From the NCBI GenBank assembly GCA_038277395.1, contig CM076189.1, positions 114,312,252-114,376,251 of the forward strand: a stretch of DNA of 64,000 nt. Direction: 5' to 3'. The notes beneath the pieces are model-generated. The model saw only the letters and a list, made by a program, of their open reading frames with translations, was not told where the DNA came from and searched no databases. Both the position numbers and the translations under genes were made by a program. Shown here in pieces: positions 11,080-22,795 of this stretch (the first letter of the stretch is position 1; each line of letters starts with the position of its first letter). This stretch comes from Dryocosmus kuriphilus (Eukaryota; Arthropoda; Insecta; Hymenoptera; Cynipidae).

Positions 11080-11770
11080 ATCTTCCCCTTATTGCAGCTT
11101 CCTTATTCCTTCTTCTGCCAGAATATAATCTATTACGGTATCTCCTATACACGCATACATATATTCTTCTTCTTCATCCCCTTTTGTACTGCCATTACAA
11201 ACGAACCACCCCGCCTCTCTCAACAAGTCCAATAGCCTTTTTCCCTACCGGTCCGTCTCCTTCTGTTTCGAGTTTCTTATGAACACCTCCTTTTCTTTAT
11301 CCAATACTTCTCCCCCTTGTTTCCCTGACCCAGTATTCAAATCCCCTCTTATTAGAGCCATCCTCTCTTCTTTTTCCTCTGTCCATTTCCTTGTTGCTTT
11401 CCAACCTTCGCCTTCTCCTATTCTTCCATACACACATACGAAAACCACAATAACTTTTCCTAATTTTATTCTTTTAGTCATTGTTCCTTCCGTTTCATCT
11501 ATATACTCTTCCTTTTCATCCGTTACCACCATTTCCTTTCTTACCCCTGAGACCATGCTAACCCTTCCTCTCCCTTTCACAAGCTCCTTTATCGCTGCAT
11601 GCACCTTCCACTCATATGCTTTCGGTAATATTTTTTTCATACCTTTCGACTTTTCTCATTCATCCACGTCTCACTCATCATTATTACATCCCGCTTCTGC
11701 AATTCTCCCCAAAATCCCTTATCCTGGTTTGCTAATCCTGATACATTCCAGAACGCTACGCTCACTTTGT
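11080..11770 (-). pseudogene. LINE endonuclease (APE type), broken
   Basis: From 11770 downward: AFWNVSGL, then SETWMNEKS (N-terminal metal-binding region), the 131-residue frame 11245-11640 with VVFVCVYGR and ALIRGDLNTGSG (the GDxN motif), and near 11100-11160 TVIDYILAEEGIRKL, homologous to DYILAEERIRKLL in the 28096-28770 copy. This domain would nick the genomic target for target-primed reverse transcription. It is split by frameshifts. Confidence 0.7.
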
Positions 11771-11859
11771 TCTTTTTGCTTTTCTCTCCTTCACTCCTTT
11801 CATTCCTGTATTTTTTTGGTTTTAAACCCGCCGTGGTCCTTATAACTTTTCATTCCCTT

Positions 11860-13060
11860 CATTCACTATCTCTTTTTTACGCCCTCTCCGCTCTCCTACT
11901 TCCTCGTCCCAGAATCATATCCCTCCGTTTACCCATATCCTGTCCCTGCCAATCCTTACGCTATTCCCTTTACTCCTCTCAGTCCACGTCTTATGCCCTA
12001 TTAGCCACTTTCTTCTCCTTTCCCGCCACCTGAGATATCTTCGCTTCTTTCCTTTCTTCCTTTCAATAATTTCTTTCTCTCCATTACATCATACTTATCC
12101 CCTCAATTCCTCAGTTCACCAAAAACATACATTTTTTGCCCTCTTCCTTCCCTCCTAGTCTTCTTATTCCTTCTACTCTGACTTGCGGGCCGATGTCTCT
12201 CATCAGCTTTCCAAACTCTTCCTCTCCCTTTTCACTGTAGACTTTCATACCTTTTACTATTATATTATTTTTTTCCTTCGCTCTCTCTTTCACTTACATT
12301 CGTCTTGCAACTCTTCTTTTACCTCCTCCACTTGCCTCTTCATAACATTCAGCCTTCCGCAAGTCTCCTCTTTAAATCGCTTCATAATGGCTTCTAGTTT
12401 CTGCAGCATATTCTCTTCATCTCTATCACTCTCCGGCGTTCTTTGTTTGTCCCTGCCTTTTTAGTACCCTTTACCTTCTGCGCTTCTTCTCACGCTTGCT
12501 CCCTTTTCCTTTTATTGTCCCCCGTTTTCTCCCCTTCACCACACAAGCTGTCGCTGCTCCTCGCGATCGCCGACTGCTGCCACTTGCGCAGGAGGTCTCT
12601 CGACCCCGAGTTCGATCTAAGTCTTTCTAAATTAGTGGGCGTCCAGCGCCTGTGTCCCCTTAATGTGTCTATGCGATCCGCAAGTGTAGCAAACGTATCC
12701 GCTTTACTTCCCACCCCGCTGGCCCCTTAAACCAAGCTACCTACTCTCTCGCTTCTTGCTTCACTCTGCCTTCTTCTAGCATCGCGCTGTGGACTCCGTG
12801 TAACCGACATACTGCTCTACCCGGTTAACTGACCGTTAGCCTCACGTGCCGCTCACACGTCTCCTCCCTTCGCCACCTGTTACTTTCTATGTTCTCCAAA
12901 ACTTCAAACTCCTTATCCAAACATCTTACACTTAAAAATTCTCCTTCCTGATCACCTCTACAATGTGCAACCACTCTACTCCCTCTCGACACACACACCT
13001 CGCATTCTGACCCACTGCCAAAAAACCCGGCGTCCCACAGAAGCCAATCTAACCTCAAAA
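11860..13060 (-). pseudogene. LINE ORF1 remnant
   Basis: Charged minus-strand frames: 12111-12293 (MKERAKEKNNIIVKGMKVYS, then GEEEFGKLMRDIGPQVRVEG), the NNIIVKG pattern of an RRM-like LINE nucleic-acid-binding protein; 12490-12714, rich in Arg/Asp with a LADRIDTLRG heptad-like stretch; and 12825-13067. Frames change at least twice. The protein would coat element RNA. Identification rests on position and composition. Confidence 0.45.
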
Positions 13061-13266
13061 TCAACACTCGCCAGTTTCTTTATCTTTTCTTTAAATACGC
13101 TCCTTCTACTGGTCCCTTCACTCGCACTTCATATTTCACCCCAGCCCCTTTAATCACCATACCATCACCTTACTCACACAACTTTTCACTTCCCGCCAGC
13201 CAAAAAATGATCGCACTCGAAAAAGACAGTGTTTCCTTTCTCGGCCCTGGAAAAGGAAGCCACAAG

Positions 13267-15615
13267 TGTGTTATTGTTTAACAAGAACGAAAAAACAAAT
13301 ACAGAATATACAAATTAATGAAAAAAGAAACAGCCGAAAATAAAAATTTAACGATTATAGAATTTACGAAATTTAAAATAACGACAAAAATTTTTAAATA
13401 TCGAAGAATAAATTTTTCGGTTTATGCAAATAACGAATTTAAAAATATCCAAAATTAAGATTTGGCAAATTATAAACTTTATGAGTTATGAACTTAAAGA
13501 GTTAATAATTTTCCCAAATAATTTCTCGAAATTTAAGATTGACAAAAATAAATATTGATTTAAAAAATGAAATATTTAATTATGAATATACTTCAATATT
13601 GCAAATTTCAATATCTATTATTATTATTATTATTAATTAATTAATTATATTATTATTATTAATATTTCAATATTTCGAAATTTAAAATAGCGACAAAACT
13701 TTTAAATATCGATAAATAGAAACCTTAAATTCTGCAAATAACGAATTCAAAAATATCTAAAATTAAAGTTTATCCAATTATAAAATTGCAGAATTTTAAT
13801 ATTAACGTATTATAAATTTTACGAAATTTAAAATAACAGGCCTTCAAGTATCGAAAAATATAAGCCCATTTATATAAATAACGAATTCAAAAATATTCGA
13901 AATTAAGGTTTTCCGGTTTATTAAATTTAAGAACTATACAATTAGCCAATTAGATAAGTAATGAGTCATTATTTTCGCGAAAATTTTTTAAATCCCGAAA
14001 TTTTAAATTGCCGATTTATTAAATACACGAATTGTATAATAAAATTAAGGAATTAGAAAATTAAGGAATTAGCTTTTTCCTCCTAATTCTTAAATTGACG
14101 AAATTGAAAATTGCTCAAATTTTAAGTTTCCAAATTAAAGTTGCCTAATTAGATATTTAATTAAAAATAATCAATAATAAATATTATTTAGATTCGAAAA
14201 CAAAAATTAGCGAATTATAAAGCATACGAAATTTAAAATAACTCTTTTATGAACGAAAAGTAAAAAGCCGCAATTATACAATTGAAAAATTTTAAAATAT
14301 TCGAAATTACGGTTTGCCGATTTGTTTTTACGAATTATATAATGAACTTACCGAATAAGGAAATTAACCAGTTAGGCATTTCCTCCAAATTCTTAAATTC
14401 CCGAAACTTAAAATTTTCAAAATACAAATTTTCTGAGATTAAAATTCCTGGAAATTAACTTTTAGTTATTTCAGAAAGAATTATAAATATTTTTCATAGC
14501 CTAGCGAAAAATGGCGAGAAAGGAAATACCGAATATAAAAATCAACGAAAAAGGAAATTGTCAAAGGTATAAATTAAGTCGTTATAAAATTTACTAAATT
14601 TGAAATAACAATCATTTTTTATCGAAAAGTAAAAATCCCCAATTATTCAAATAAAGAATTTGAAAATATCCGAAATTAAAATTTGCCTATTTGTTAAATT
14701 CACGAAGTATACAATTAATAAATTAGAAAATTTAGGAATTATCCCTTCACTATAAAATTTTTTTATTCCCGAAATTTAAAATTGTCGAATTATTAAATCT
14801 ACGAATTATATAATAATATTAGCGAATTATCAATTTCCTCGTAATTCTTAAATTACCGAAATTTATAATTGCTGGAATTAATTAAAGTTTCTGAAATTAG
14901 AGTTGCTGCAAATAAATATTTACTTATTTAATAATGAATAATAGATATTATTCAGAGAGTTATGAAAAAAATAATAATAATGTACCCAATATGAAAATGG
15001 ACAAAACAGAAAGTTGTCGATAATACAAATTAATGAATTACAAAATTCACGAAACTTAAAATAACAAACAGTTAAGTATCGAAACATAAATTTTGTTGAT
15101 TTCTAACAATTTACGATTAACGGTACAGTTATTTCCTCTAAATTCTTAAATTCCCTAAATATGAAATAGCTGAAATTTAAAGTTTCTGAAATTAAAATTG
15201 CATCAAATAAATACAAAATTATTTTAATATTTAGGTAAATATTTCACCATCTTTAAATTCCGCGCATTTAAGAAATCAGAGAAAAACAATAATTCTTTAA
15301 TTTTGTAATTCATTGCGTTTTCGTAAATTTAATAATTCTACAAGTTTTAATTTCGGATATTTCTAAAGTCGTCATTACTATATTTTTATTTATTTTCTCT
15401 TTATTCGTCGTTAGCTACAGTCGAAGATATTGTCAACTTGTTGTTGTCAATCCTTTTTTCTTATTCATTATAAAACAAATTTAAGTCCAGACTTAGTAAA
15501 TATTTGTTCGAAGGACTAACTTGTTAGCAGCAAACTGCCATAAAATAGGAGTATAGCTTTCCGCGAAATAAATAATAATAAGCAATCGAAGGCAAACATG
15601 CGTTTTACGAACATA
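13267..15615. repeat. Host intron: AT-rich degenerate repeat, type I
   Basis: About 80% AT, made of recurring phrases such as AATTTACGAAATTTAAAATAAC, TATCGAAAAATAAAAA, AAATAACGAATTCAAAAATAT and CATTTCCTCCAAATTCTTAAA, in units of roughly 370-420 bp (landmarks near 13850, 14250 and 14620). It is paralogous to 28800-30560 and to parts of 20650-25790. No gene. The end near 15480-15615 (CAGACTTAGTAAATATTTG, then CCATAAAATAGGAG and TTACGAACATA) belongs to the block preceding a microexon and is interrupted by the mariner. Confidence 0.75.
13617..13670. repeat. (ATT)n/(TTAA)n microsatellite
   Basis: ATTATTATTATTATTAATTA, then repeated TTAA/ATT units. Simple repeat within the AT-rich intron. Confidence 0.8.
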
Positions 15616-16550
15616 CGAGGTGTGATCAAAAAGTAAGGTGACTTTTTATTTTTATCAAAAAATATTTATTTGCTCAACAATATTAATGTTGTCCCTTGGA
15701 AAGTAACACCCCCGTATATAATAGATTTGTGCCAGCTCCTTTTCCAATTCTCAAAGCATTTCTGATAAGCACATTTTGGTATAGCCTTCAGCTCTTCCAG
15801 CGAAGCGGGCTTTATCTCCTCAATCGTCGCAAAACGCCGTCCGTTCATGGGTCTTTTCAGTTTTTGAAACAGGAAGAAGTCGCAGGGAGCCAAATCTGGT
15901 GAATAAGGTGGCTGATGTATGATTATGGTGTTGTTATCAGCAAAAGAATTACGAACAAGCAATGACGTGTGAGCTGGCGCATTATCGTGGTTTCGGAAGA
16001 AACTTCGCTGACACACGTCTTATGCCCAAAATATCCACTCAAACTGCTTGGCATGGGCCAAACGAGATGCCGACATCATCAGCATCTTGTCTAATGGCAA
16101 TTTGACGATTCGCCAACACTATTTTCTTCACTTCTTCAACGTTTCCATCAGTTGTTGACGTGCTGGGATGCCCAGGGCGAGCTTCGTCATTAACATATTC
16201 TCGGCCTTCCCGAAAGTGTTTGTACCACTTATAAACATTTTTTTACTCAGAGGACACTCACCGTATGCCACTGCCAAGATTTCAAGTGTTTTGGAGCACT
16301 TAGTTCAATTTTTTACACAAAATTGGATGCAAATTCTTTCATCCATTTTTTCGACAGCAGGAAATCGCCGAGCACGCAAAACACTTCTAACCTTTATGCC
16401 TCTCACCAACAAACAAAAAATGCTATATAGCTGAAACTGTGCACATATTTTTGGGGCGAGAGTACCAAGATAAGGAAAAAAGAAAACGAATATCGTCTGT
16501 ACGCATCCAGCGAAATTCAAAAAGTCACCTTACTTTTTGACCGCACCTCG
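15616..16550 (-). mobile_element. Mariner transposon, internally deleted
   Basis: 935 bp with inverted ends CGAGGTGTGATCAAAAAGTA (15616) and, at the right, TACTTTTTGACCGCACCTCG (ending 16550), flanked by TA on both sides (15614-15615, 16551-16552), the mariner target duplication. It is 386 bp shorter than the copy at 32340: the deletion removes the middle of the transposase including the first catalytic Asp. It inserted into the conserved pre-exon block, splitting ACGAACA-TA from TGTCTTAAGAGCGAGTGATA. Confidence 0.92.
15666..16016 (-). pseudogene. Mariner transposase, C-terminal part
   Basis: 116-residue frame with NHDNAPAHTS (second catalytic Asp) and PPYSPDLAPCDFFLFQKLKR (third), the D34D signature of mariner, then GRRFATIEEIK and WKRSWHKSII. 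The N-terminal DNA-binding half lies upstream at about 16020-16340 but is disrupted, and the GDE-containing middle is deleted. It cannot catalyse cut-and-paste transposition. Confidence 0.9.
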
Positions 16551-16552
16551 TA

Positions 16553-16636
16553 TGTCTTAAGAGCGAGTGATACCTTTGCTAAATGGTTGGCAATGCAATG
16601 AGCTTCACTGAAAATTCCTTATACTTCTTCTTACAG
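16553..16636 (+). promoter_or_regulatory. Conserved pre-microexon intron block
   Basis: TCTTAAGAGCGAGTGATACC, then GGTTGGCAATGCAATGAGCT, ending in the polypyrimidine acceptor TTATACTTCTTCTTACAG. The same block, in variants, stands before the exons at 21269, 21566, 22498, 22796, 24319, 24586 and 30628. It supplies the acceptor; any other role is unknown. Confidence 0.65.
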
Positions 16637-16699
16637 CTCCAGCTGTACCACATGTATCTCAATTTCTAGAAACTTCGATGAGGAACCTTCAATCAAGCG
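16637..16699 (+). CDS. Microexon, 63-nt family, copy 1
   Basis: Acceptor CTTCTTCTTACAG and donor GTAATT are both canonical. The exon reads two bases, 20 codons, one base: PAVPHVSQFLETSMRNLQSS, a Pro/Ser-containing polar peptide with no domain I recognise. It has two paralogues with the same length and phase, 21566-21628 (with a stop) and 30628-30690 (intact). The same phase as the terminal exon at 53634 means splicing preserves the frame. Confidence 0.65.
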
Positions 16700-16973
16700 G
16701 TAATTAAAAAATTATTTAGAATAAAATCTAAGAGATTCAATTGATTAGTTACATAATTAACGAATTTTCACTTTCCTTTAAACTAATTAAATCACGAAGA
16801 TTTCTGACCTTAAAGTTGCTGAATAAATATTTAATTATTTAATAATCAAGCATAAATATTTTTTATATGTTAATTAAAAATGACTAAAAAATAAGAACCG
16901 AATATAAAAATCAGTAAAAAAGAACATAGTTGATCATACAAGTTAATGAATTACGAAATATACGAAATTTCAA
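16700..16973. other. Host intron, type I
   Basis: AT-rich intron sequence with the phrases seen downstream of the 21566 and 30628 microexons (GAATAAAATCTAAGAGATTC, then ACATAATTAACGAATT). No gene. Confidence 0.6.
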
Positions 16974-16986
16974 ATAACAGGCTTTT
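16974..16986. repeat. Left target-site duplication of LINE
   Basis: ATAACAGGCTTTT here and ATAACAGCCTTTT at 20635-20647 (12 of 13 identical) bracket the LINE. The uninterrupted intron sequence is seen near 21910 (AAGTAACAGGATTTTAATTA). Confidence 0.8.
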
Positions 16987-17320
16987 CATTTTTTTTCCAT
17001 AGGTAGCCACCCAATAAAATAATAACAATAATAATAACTATTACTATCGTTATTATTATTATGGCGTAGTTTGCGATCTCGGAAGTTCATTGCCTCAGCT
17101 ATCCAGAACCGCCACGCATCTCTATCCTGTGCGTCTTCCATCCAGTTTAAATAATCATGTCCTACCTCCTTTAGATCATCCCTTACGTTTCTCTCCTATC
17201 TGTTTCTCGGTCTGCCAAGAGGTCTCTTACGAATCGGTTTTCCTCTCAAAACTTGAGCCACTGTTCTTTCGTTGCCCACTCTTGCAACATGTCACGCCCA
17301 GCTTAATTTGCGCGCCTTCA

Positions 17321-19067
17321 TTACTCTATTAATATGTACTGACCCGTAGAGTGTATGCAGCTCATCATTATGCAGTTTTCTCCATTCACCAGTCCCTTCG
17401 ACCCTTTTGGGACCATAGATTTTTCGAAGTACTTTATCTTCGTATACTCTAATACTGATCTCTTCTCACACGTTTCGCACCAGTTCATGACGACCAGCAT
17501 TATTATCTTTTTGTAAATTCTTACTTTCATGTTTCTAGACAACGATCGCGACTTTAGTAATGAATTTGTAGCATAGCAGCACCGATTGCCAGCGTGCAGC
17601 CGCCTGTTGATTTCCGTTTTAATGTTATTGTCGCTAGTTATAATAGTCCCGAAATATTTCAACTCATTAACTCTTTCAAATTTCATATTTCCGGCCATTG
17701 GATCTCCCTCTTCATTGCTTTGTTCTGATCTGTCGACGATCAAATATTTTGTCTTCTATTCGATAACTTCTAAACCTATTTACTTGGCTTTTGTGATCAA
17801 GATTTCCGAATTTTTAGCTACCGTTTCTCTATTATCCCTGAGTAAGTCGAGATCATCTGCATATCCCAGAATTTGTATTATCCCATTGAGTGTAGCACCG
17901 GACGGATTCGTTTGTCCTTCTCTGACCAGGTATTCTAAAACTAATTTGAAAAGGATGCACGAAAGCGCATCGCCCTGTCCAGGCCATCGCGGATCAAAAA
18001 CTCTTCAGATAAACTTTCGTTTACGTGTATCCTACTCCTACTGCCGTTTAAGCAAACTTCGATAAGTCTAACCAATCCCTTGGTACACCCAAGAATTCCA
18101 GAATCCAGTACATTCCTGCGCGTGTAATAGAGTCGTAAGCTTTTTTGAATTCGGTAAATAGCTGATGTATTCTTTCACTAAATTCCCATTTCTTTTCTAA
18201 CAGTTGTCTAATTGTAAACATGAGATCGCCTGTAGACCCGTTTCGGCGGAATTCACGCTGATAATCTCCAATGATATCCTCATCAAAAGGCGTTAGCCTA
18301 GTTATGATTACATTGGTCAGGATCTTATAGCACGAAGGCACAAGTGAAATACCCCGCTAATTGTTACAGTTCGTTTTATTGCCTTTTTTAAAAATGGGCA
18401 TAATAATAGAGGTATTCCATTCCTCTGGTATGCGTTCTGTTTTCCAGATTGCGCGTAATAATTTACAAATTTGGCTTGTGCGGCGAGGGCTCCCATTTTT
18501 TATCACTTCTGACGGTAGTTCATCAATGCCCGCGGCTTTTTTATTTTTCAACTTCTTTGTAACCGTTTCTATTTATTTATCAGTATGGCCATCAATTAGT
18601 ATATCAGCAGTGTGGATTTCACCGAGATTAACTTCAACCGGGGCTTTGCGTACATTCAACAGCTTATCAAAATAGTTTTTCCATTAATTTAGTCTTTCTG
18701 TTGCATTAGCTACGGGATTTCCATTTTCGTCGCTCGTTACTTCCGTTCTGCTTTGGAAGCATTTCCTTATAAAATTGATTGCCCTGTTCATCTTACGCGG
18801 ATTATTTTGCTTTTTATGCGTGTCTATTGCTAGTATTTTATTCTTCTCCTACTCCCTTTTCTTGGATCTGTAAAGCCTATTTGTACTTTTACTAATCTCG
18901 AGATACTTCTTATGTGTTTGATCGCACTTATTCTGTAAGCTAATTCCTTTGGCCTTCGTTCGCTTTTTAAACCATAGTTTTCTCTCTTCGTCGAACCAAC
19001 GTTTGCTTTTGGTTACTTTCTTCAAACCTGTGGTACTTTTCGCGGCTGTCTCTATCGCCTCTTTCAT
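17321..19067 (-). pseudogene. LINE reverse transcriptase and C-terminal region
   Basis: Pieces in several frames: linker 18849-19067 (KSKRWFDEERKLWFKKRTKA), fingers 18357-18551 (KKAAGIDELPSEVI, then IPEEWNTSIIMPIFKKGNK), palm 18048-18341 (TRLTPFDEDIIGDYQREFRR, then FTEFKKAYDSI with the first catalytic Asp), motif V as YADD at 17852-17863, and thumb/C-terminus 17321-17743 (NELKYFGTIITSDNN, KVRIYKKIIM). The motif order is canonical. At least four frame changes make it inactive. Confidence 0.8.
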
Positions 19068-19539
19068 ATTGCCCCACAGGGTTTCCGGGTCCTCCTCACG
19101 ATTATCGCTACCTTCTCCCTGTTTTTAAAGAGTATAGAAGATATTAGGTATCTTTACTTGATACTTCACTATTTCTGTTGGCATTTTAAACTTATCTATA
19201 TTGAAACGTACTGCTGGTTCTCGAGGGTTAGTTTTCTTATTTAACGTTAGTCTAGATCTCAGTTTCACTATCAAGAGAAAGTGGTCTGTATTTAAATCCG
19301 CTCCCCTGAACGATCTTACATCATGAATGTTTGTATGAAGTCTTCTTTCAACTAAAACGTCATCGATCTAATTGTGAGTGATACCATCTGGTGATATCCA
19401 GGTGGCTTTATATATATCTTTATGCTTCAGGTATGTGCTTTTGACAAAAAGGTTCTTTGAAGCTGCAAAGTTTATTACTCTAGTCCCATTACATTGCTGA
19501 CGTCATGGAAGCTTTCTGACTCTATTGTAGGCCTATACA

Positions 19540-20025
19540 TCAGTTCTTTTCCAATTCTCGCGTTGGAGTCTCCCAATACGATTTTTGCATCAACTTCGAG
19601 AACTTGTCAAAGAATTGTTCGATAATTTCGTAAAAAAGATCTTTTGTATCTTCGTCTTTTTCCTCGGTAGGGCAGTGCACGTTAATTAGCAACTGTTTGC
19701 AGAAATTCCCCTTTAGTACAATATACGATGTCCGGTGGTTAATGAATTGCATATCGATAACCGCTTGCGAAATTCGTTTATTAATAAGAAACCCGATCCC
19801 CATTTTGCGCCCTTTAGCTCCCCCATAGTGAAAAGTATAGTTATCCGTGGAGATTGATGCATACGCGCCAGACCGGCAGGCTTCTTGAAGTGCTATTATA
19901 TCAATATCGTATCTCTTTGCTATCTCAATGAATTCGATAAATCCGCCAGTATTTAGACTACGCGCGTTTAGAGTTCCACTCTTGAGATATTTTATTTTAG
20001 TTGTTCGCTTTTGGAAGTTAGCCAT
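19540..20025 (-). pseudogene. LINE endonuclease domain
   Basis: 161-residue frame starting MANFQKRTTK. It shows the APE-type motifs GTLNARSL (metal-binding Asn), ALQEACRSGAY (catalytic Glu), MGIGFLINKRI and LINVHCPT. Just after the frame ends, near 19560-19580, the DSNARIGKE motif (GDxNA equivalent) continues in another frame. Further on, about 19350-19420, the SPDGITHN segment follows. The domain nicks the target site; here it is frameshifted, so inactive. Confidence 0.8.
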
Positions 20026-20634
20026 GATAGTTTTAAGAGAGTCCGCATGTTAGGGATCCTGTTCCGATCGCAGATGTGTCCGCCATCCCAGGAGTGATAA
20101 CCCCCATATCTCCCTAGGTCTAATTATGGGCGTTTTCCGACTTTGACAAGGACCATGTCAACTTGTCGTCAGACATACTATGGTTTCATCCTCGTATCCT
20201 AACATCACCCTGCAAGACAGTGCGCCACACTGGCATCAATACCGCATTGACCCTACAGGCGAATCATTCGACACATCCCTTGCGGGCAGTGTCATCGCTG
20301 TGGTGTCCAACCGGGCAGCAGGATTTTCCCGTTACAAGATTTTTAGTTTCGGTTCGGGTAGTGTTTCTAGATGTATAAACGCTGAGCCTCGGCTTGGTAG
20401 ATCCCACCTATTGCGTATGAACGCGAAAGGGTGAAAACCCCCAAACCATGGTCGTCGTTTACCTATTTTTTACCAATGTGGGCTCACCACACCCACGACT
20501 GGTTCCTATTGGCTGTCCGCGACTGCTTATTCTTGTATTCACAGTTAACCTCAAAAGCACTTCAACCTCAAGGGCCCTTCCTCTATCCGCAACCTGAGGA
20601 TGCGCTGCGTAGTGGTGACAGGAACCCGCCGAGC

Positions 20635-20647
20635 ATAACAGCCTTTT
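20635..20647. repeat. Right target-site duplication of LINE
   Basis: ATAACAGCCTTTT, matching 16974-16986 with one mismatch. Host intron resumes directly afterwards. Confidence 0.8.
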
Positions 20648-21268
20648 AATTATCAAAAAATAAATGTTGCTGACTTATTACGATTAACGAATTAAGAAAT
20701 TAACGAAATAATCATTTCCTCTGAATTCTTAAGTTCCCGGAATATCAAGTTGCTGAAGTTTAACATTTCTGAAACTGAAAATGCAGAAGATAAATATAAA
20801 ATTGTTTTAATATTAAATTGAATAAATCAGCTATTTTAAATTCCGCGAGTTTAAGAATTTTGAGAAAGAGAATGTTTTACTAATATTCTAATTCTTTAAC
20901 TGTGTTTGGAAATTTAAGAGCTCGGGCAATTTTGATTTCGGATAATTCTAAATTCGTCATTCGCATATTCAGTATTTCTTTTTTCTTTATTTTTTGTTAG
21001 TTCTATTCGAAGATATTGCCGATTTATAGTGACAACACTTTTTTAGTATTACTTATGAAACAAATTTAAATCTGGACTTAGAAAATGTTTGTCTGAAGGG
21101 CAAAACTGTTTCCCCAAACTCCCATAAAATAGTAGCATACCTTTCCGTGAATTAAATAATAATAAGAATTCGAAAGAGAAAATATGTTTTACGAACATAT
21201 GGTACTTTCGCTAACCGTTTGGAAAGTGCAATTATCTTCGCTGAAAGTTTCTTATGCTTCCTTTATAG
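20648..21268. repeat. Host intron type I and pre-exon block
   Basis: AT-rich intron closely paralogous to 21930-22497. From about 21060 it contains the conserved stretch GGACTTAGAAAATGTTTG, CCAAACTCCCATAAAATAG, TACGAACATATGG and GCTGAAAGTTTCTTATG, leading to the acceptor CTTCCTTTATAG. No other gene. Confidence 0.65.
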
Positions 21269-21310
21269 GAAAAACTGCACCGGTGAATCCTCCAACAACT
21301 CCTCCTAGAG
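21269..21310 (+). CDS. Microexon, 42-nt family, copy 1
   Basis: Acceptor TGCTTCCTTTATAG, donor GTAATT. Two bases, 13 codons, one base: KTAPVNPPTTPPR, proline-rich. Related 42-nt exons are at 22498-22539 (intact) and 24319 and 24586 (donor lost). It shares the phase of all the other microexons. No known domain. Confidence 0.65.
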
Positions 21311-21565
21311 GTAATTAAAAAGTCACTTAGAATACAGTCTAAAAGTTTCATAAATTTTGAGCTATTTCAAGCATTACAAAAAATTTGAAACTACTAAAAG
21401 CAATTCAAATGATTTCAATATGGATTTAAAGTAATTCAATACGAATCTAATATAAATGAAAATAATTGAAAGCGAGCATATGTTTTAAGAGCGAGTGATA
21501 CTTTTGCTAAATGTCTGGAAAGGGCAATGCGCTTCACTGAAAATTTCTTATATTTCATCTTACAG

Positions 21566-21628
21566 CTCCAGCTGACCCACATATATCTTAATTTCTAGAA
21601 CCTTCGATGAGGAACATTCAATCAAGTA
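21566..21628 (+). pseudogene. Microexon, 63-nt family, copy 2, with in-frame stop
   Basis: Acceptor TTTCATCTTACAG and donor GTAATT are intact, and it is 63 nt like 16637-16699, from which it differs at about 8 positions. In the shared phase it reads PADPHIS and then TAA at 21589-21591. Inclusion would truncate the protein, so it is either a decayed exon that is skipped or an alternative short end. Confidence 0.6.
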
Positions 21629-22497
21629 GTAATTAGAAAATTATTTGGAATAAAATCTAAAAGATTCAATTTACTAGTTACATAATTAACGAATTCTTAC
21701 TTTCCTCTAAACTAATTAAATCACGAAGATTTCTGACCTTAAAGTTGTTGAATAAATACGTAATTATTTAATAATCAATCATAAATAGTTTTTATATATC
21801 AATTAAAAATAAAAAAAGCATAAATACCGAATATAAGCATCAGTAAAAAAAACATTGTTGAACATACAAGTTAATGAATTATGATACGAGTATATACGAA
21901 ATTTCAAGTAACAGGATTTTAATTATCGAAAAATAAAATTGGCTGACTTATTACGATTAACGAACTAGAAAATTTACGAAAGAGTCATTTCCTCTAAATT
22001 CTTAAATTCCCGAAATATAAATTTTCAGAAATTTAACGTTTCTGAAATTGAAAATGCAGAAAATAAATATAAAATTATTTAAGAATTTGGAGAAAGAGAA
22101 TGTTTTAGTAATTTTCTAATTCTTTGACTGTGTTCGAAAATGTAAGAGCTCGGAATATTTTAATATCGGATAATTTTTTAAATTCGCCATTCGCATATTC
22201 AGTATTTATTTTTTCTTTATTTTTTGTTAGTTCTATTCGAAAATATTGCCAATTTGCTAGTGTCAACACTTTTTTAGTATTAATTATAAAGAAATTTAAA
22301 TCCGGACTTAGTAAATATTTTTCTGAAGGGCAAAACAGTTTCCCCAAACTCCCATAAAATAGGAGGATACTTTTCCGTGAACTAATAATAATTAGAAATC
22401 GAAAGAAAAAATATGTTTTACGAACATATGATACTTTTCCTAACCAGTTGGAAAGTGCAATTATCTTCGCTGAAAGTTTCTTATATTTCCATTACAG

Positions 22498-22539
22498 GAC
22501 AAACTATGCTGGTGAATCCTCCACCAAGTGCTCATAGAG
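22498..22539 (+). CDS. Microexon, 42-nt family, copy 2
   Basis: Acceptor TATATTTCCATTACAG, donor GTAATT. Two bases, 13 codons, one base: QTMLVNPPPSAHR. It differs from 21269-21310 at 9 of 42 positions, mostly changing amino acids, while VNPP is kept. Flanking intron is more similar between the two copies than the exon itself. Confidence 0.65.
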
Positions 22540-22795
22540 GTAATTAAAAATTCATTCAGAATATGGTCTAAAAGTTTCAAAGACTTTGAGCTATTTCAAG
22601 AATTCCAAAAAATTTGAAACTATTAACAGGGATTCATATATTTTCAATATGAACTTAAAATAATTCAATACAAATCTAATACAAATTGAAAATATTTGGA
22701 AACGAGCATATGCCTTAAGAACGAGTGGTATTTTTATTAACATCTTGGAAAGTGCAATTGGCTTCACTCAAAATTTCTTATACTTCTTCTTATAG

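Larger units (their letters stand above)
9386..13266 (-). mobile_element. LINE, same family as 25791-28790
   Basis: Minus-strand non-LTR retrotransposon with, in transcription order, an ORF1 remnant (about 11860-13060), APE-type endonuclease (about 11080-11770), basic linker (10471-10862) and reverse transcriptase (9386-10490). It stops inside ORF2 at 9386: the C-terminal zinc finger and 3' end present in the 25791 copy are missing. On the right the host intron resumes at about 13267 (TGTGTTATTGTTTAACAA), matching 25290. Many frameshifts; inactive. Confidence 0.8.
16987..20634 (-). mobile_element. LINE, near full length, with target duplication
   Basis: 3.65-kb minus-strand non-LTR retrotransposon bounded by a 13-bp duplication. 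In transcription order: 5' region (20030-20634), APE endonuclease (19540-20025 and on), linker (18849-19067), RT (17820-18551), thumb and C-terminal domain (17321-17743), and a 3' region with (TTA)n near 17020-17062. A single ORF with EN and RT and no visible ORF1 suggests an RTE-like or related clade; I am not sure of the clade. Frameshifts are scattered through it. Sister of the 316-2142 fragment. Confidence 0.88.
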
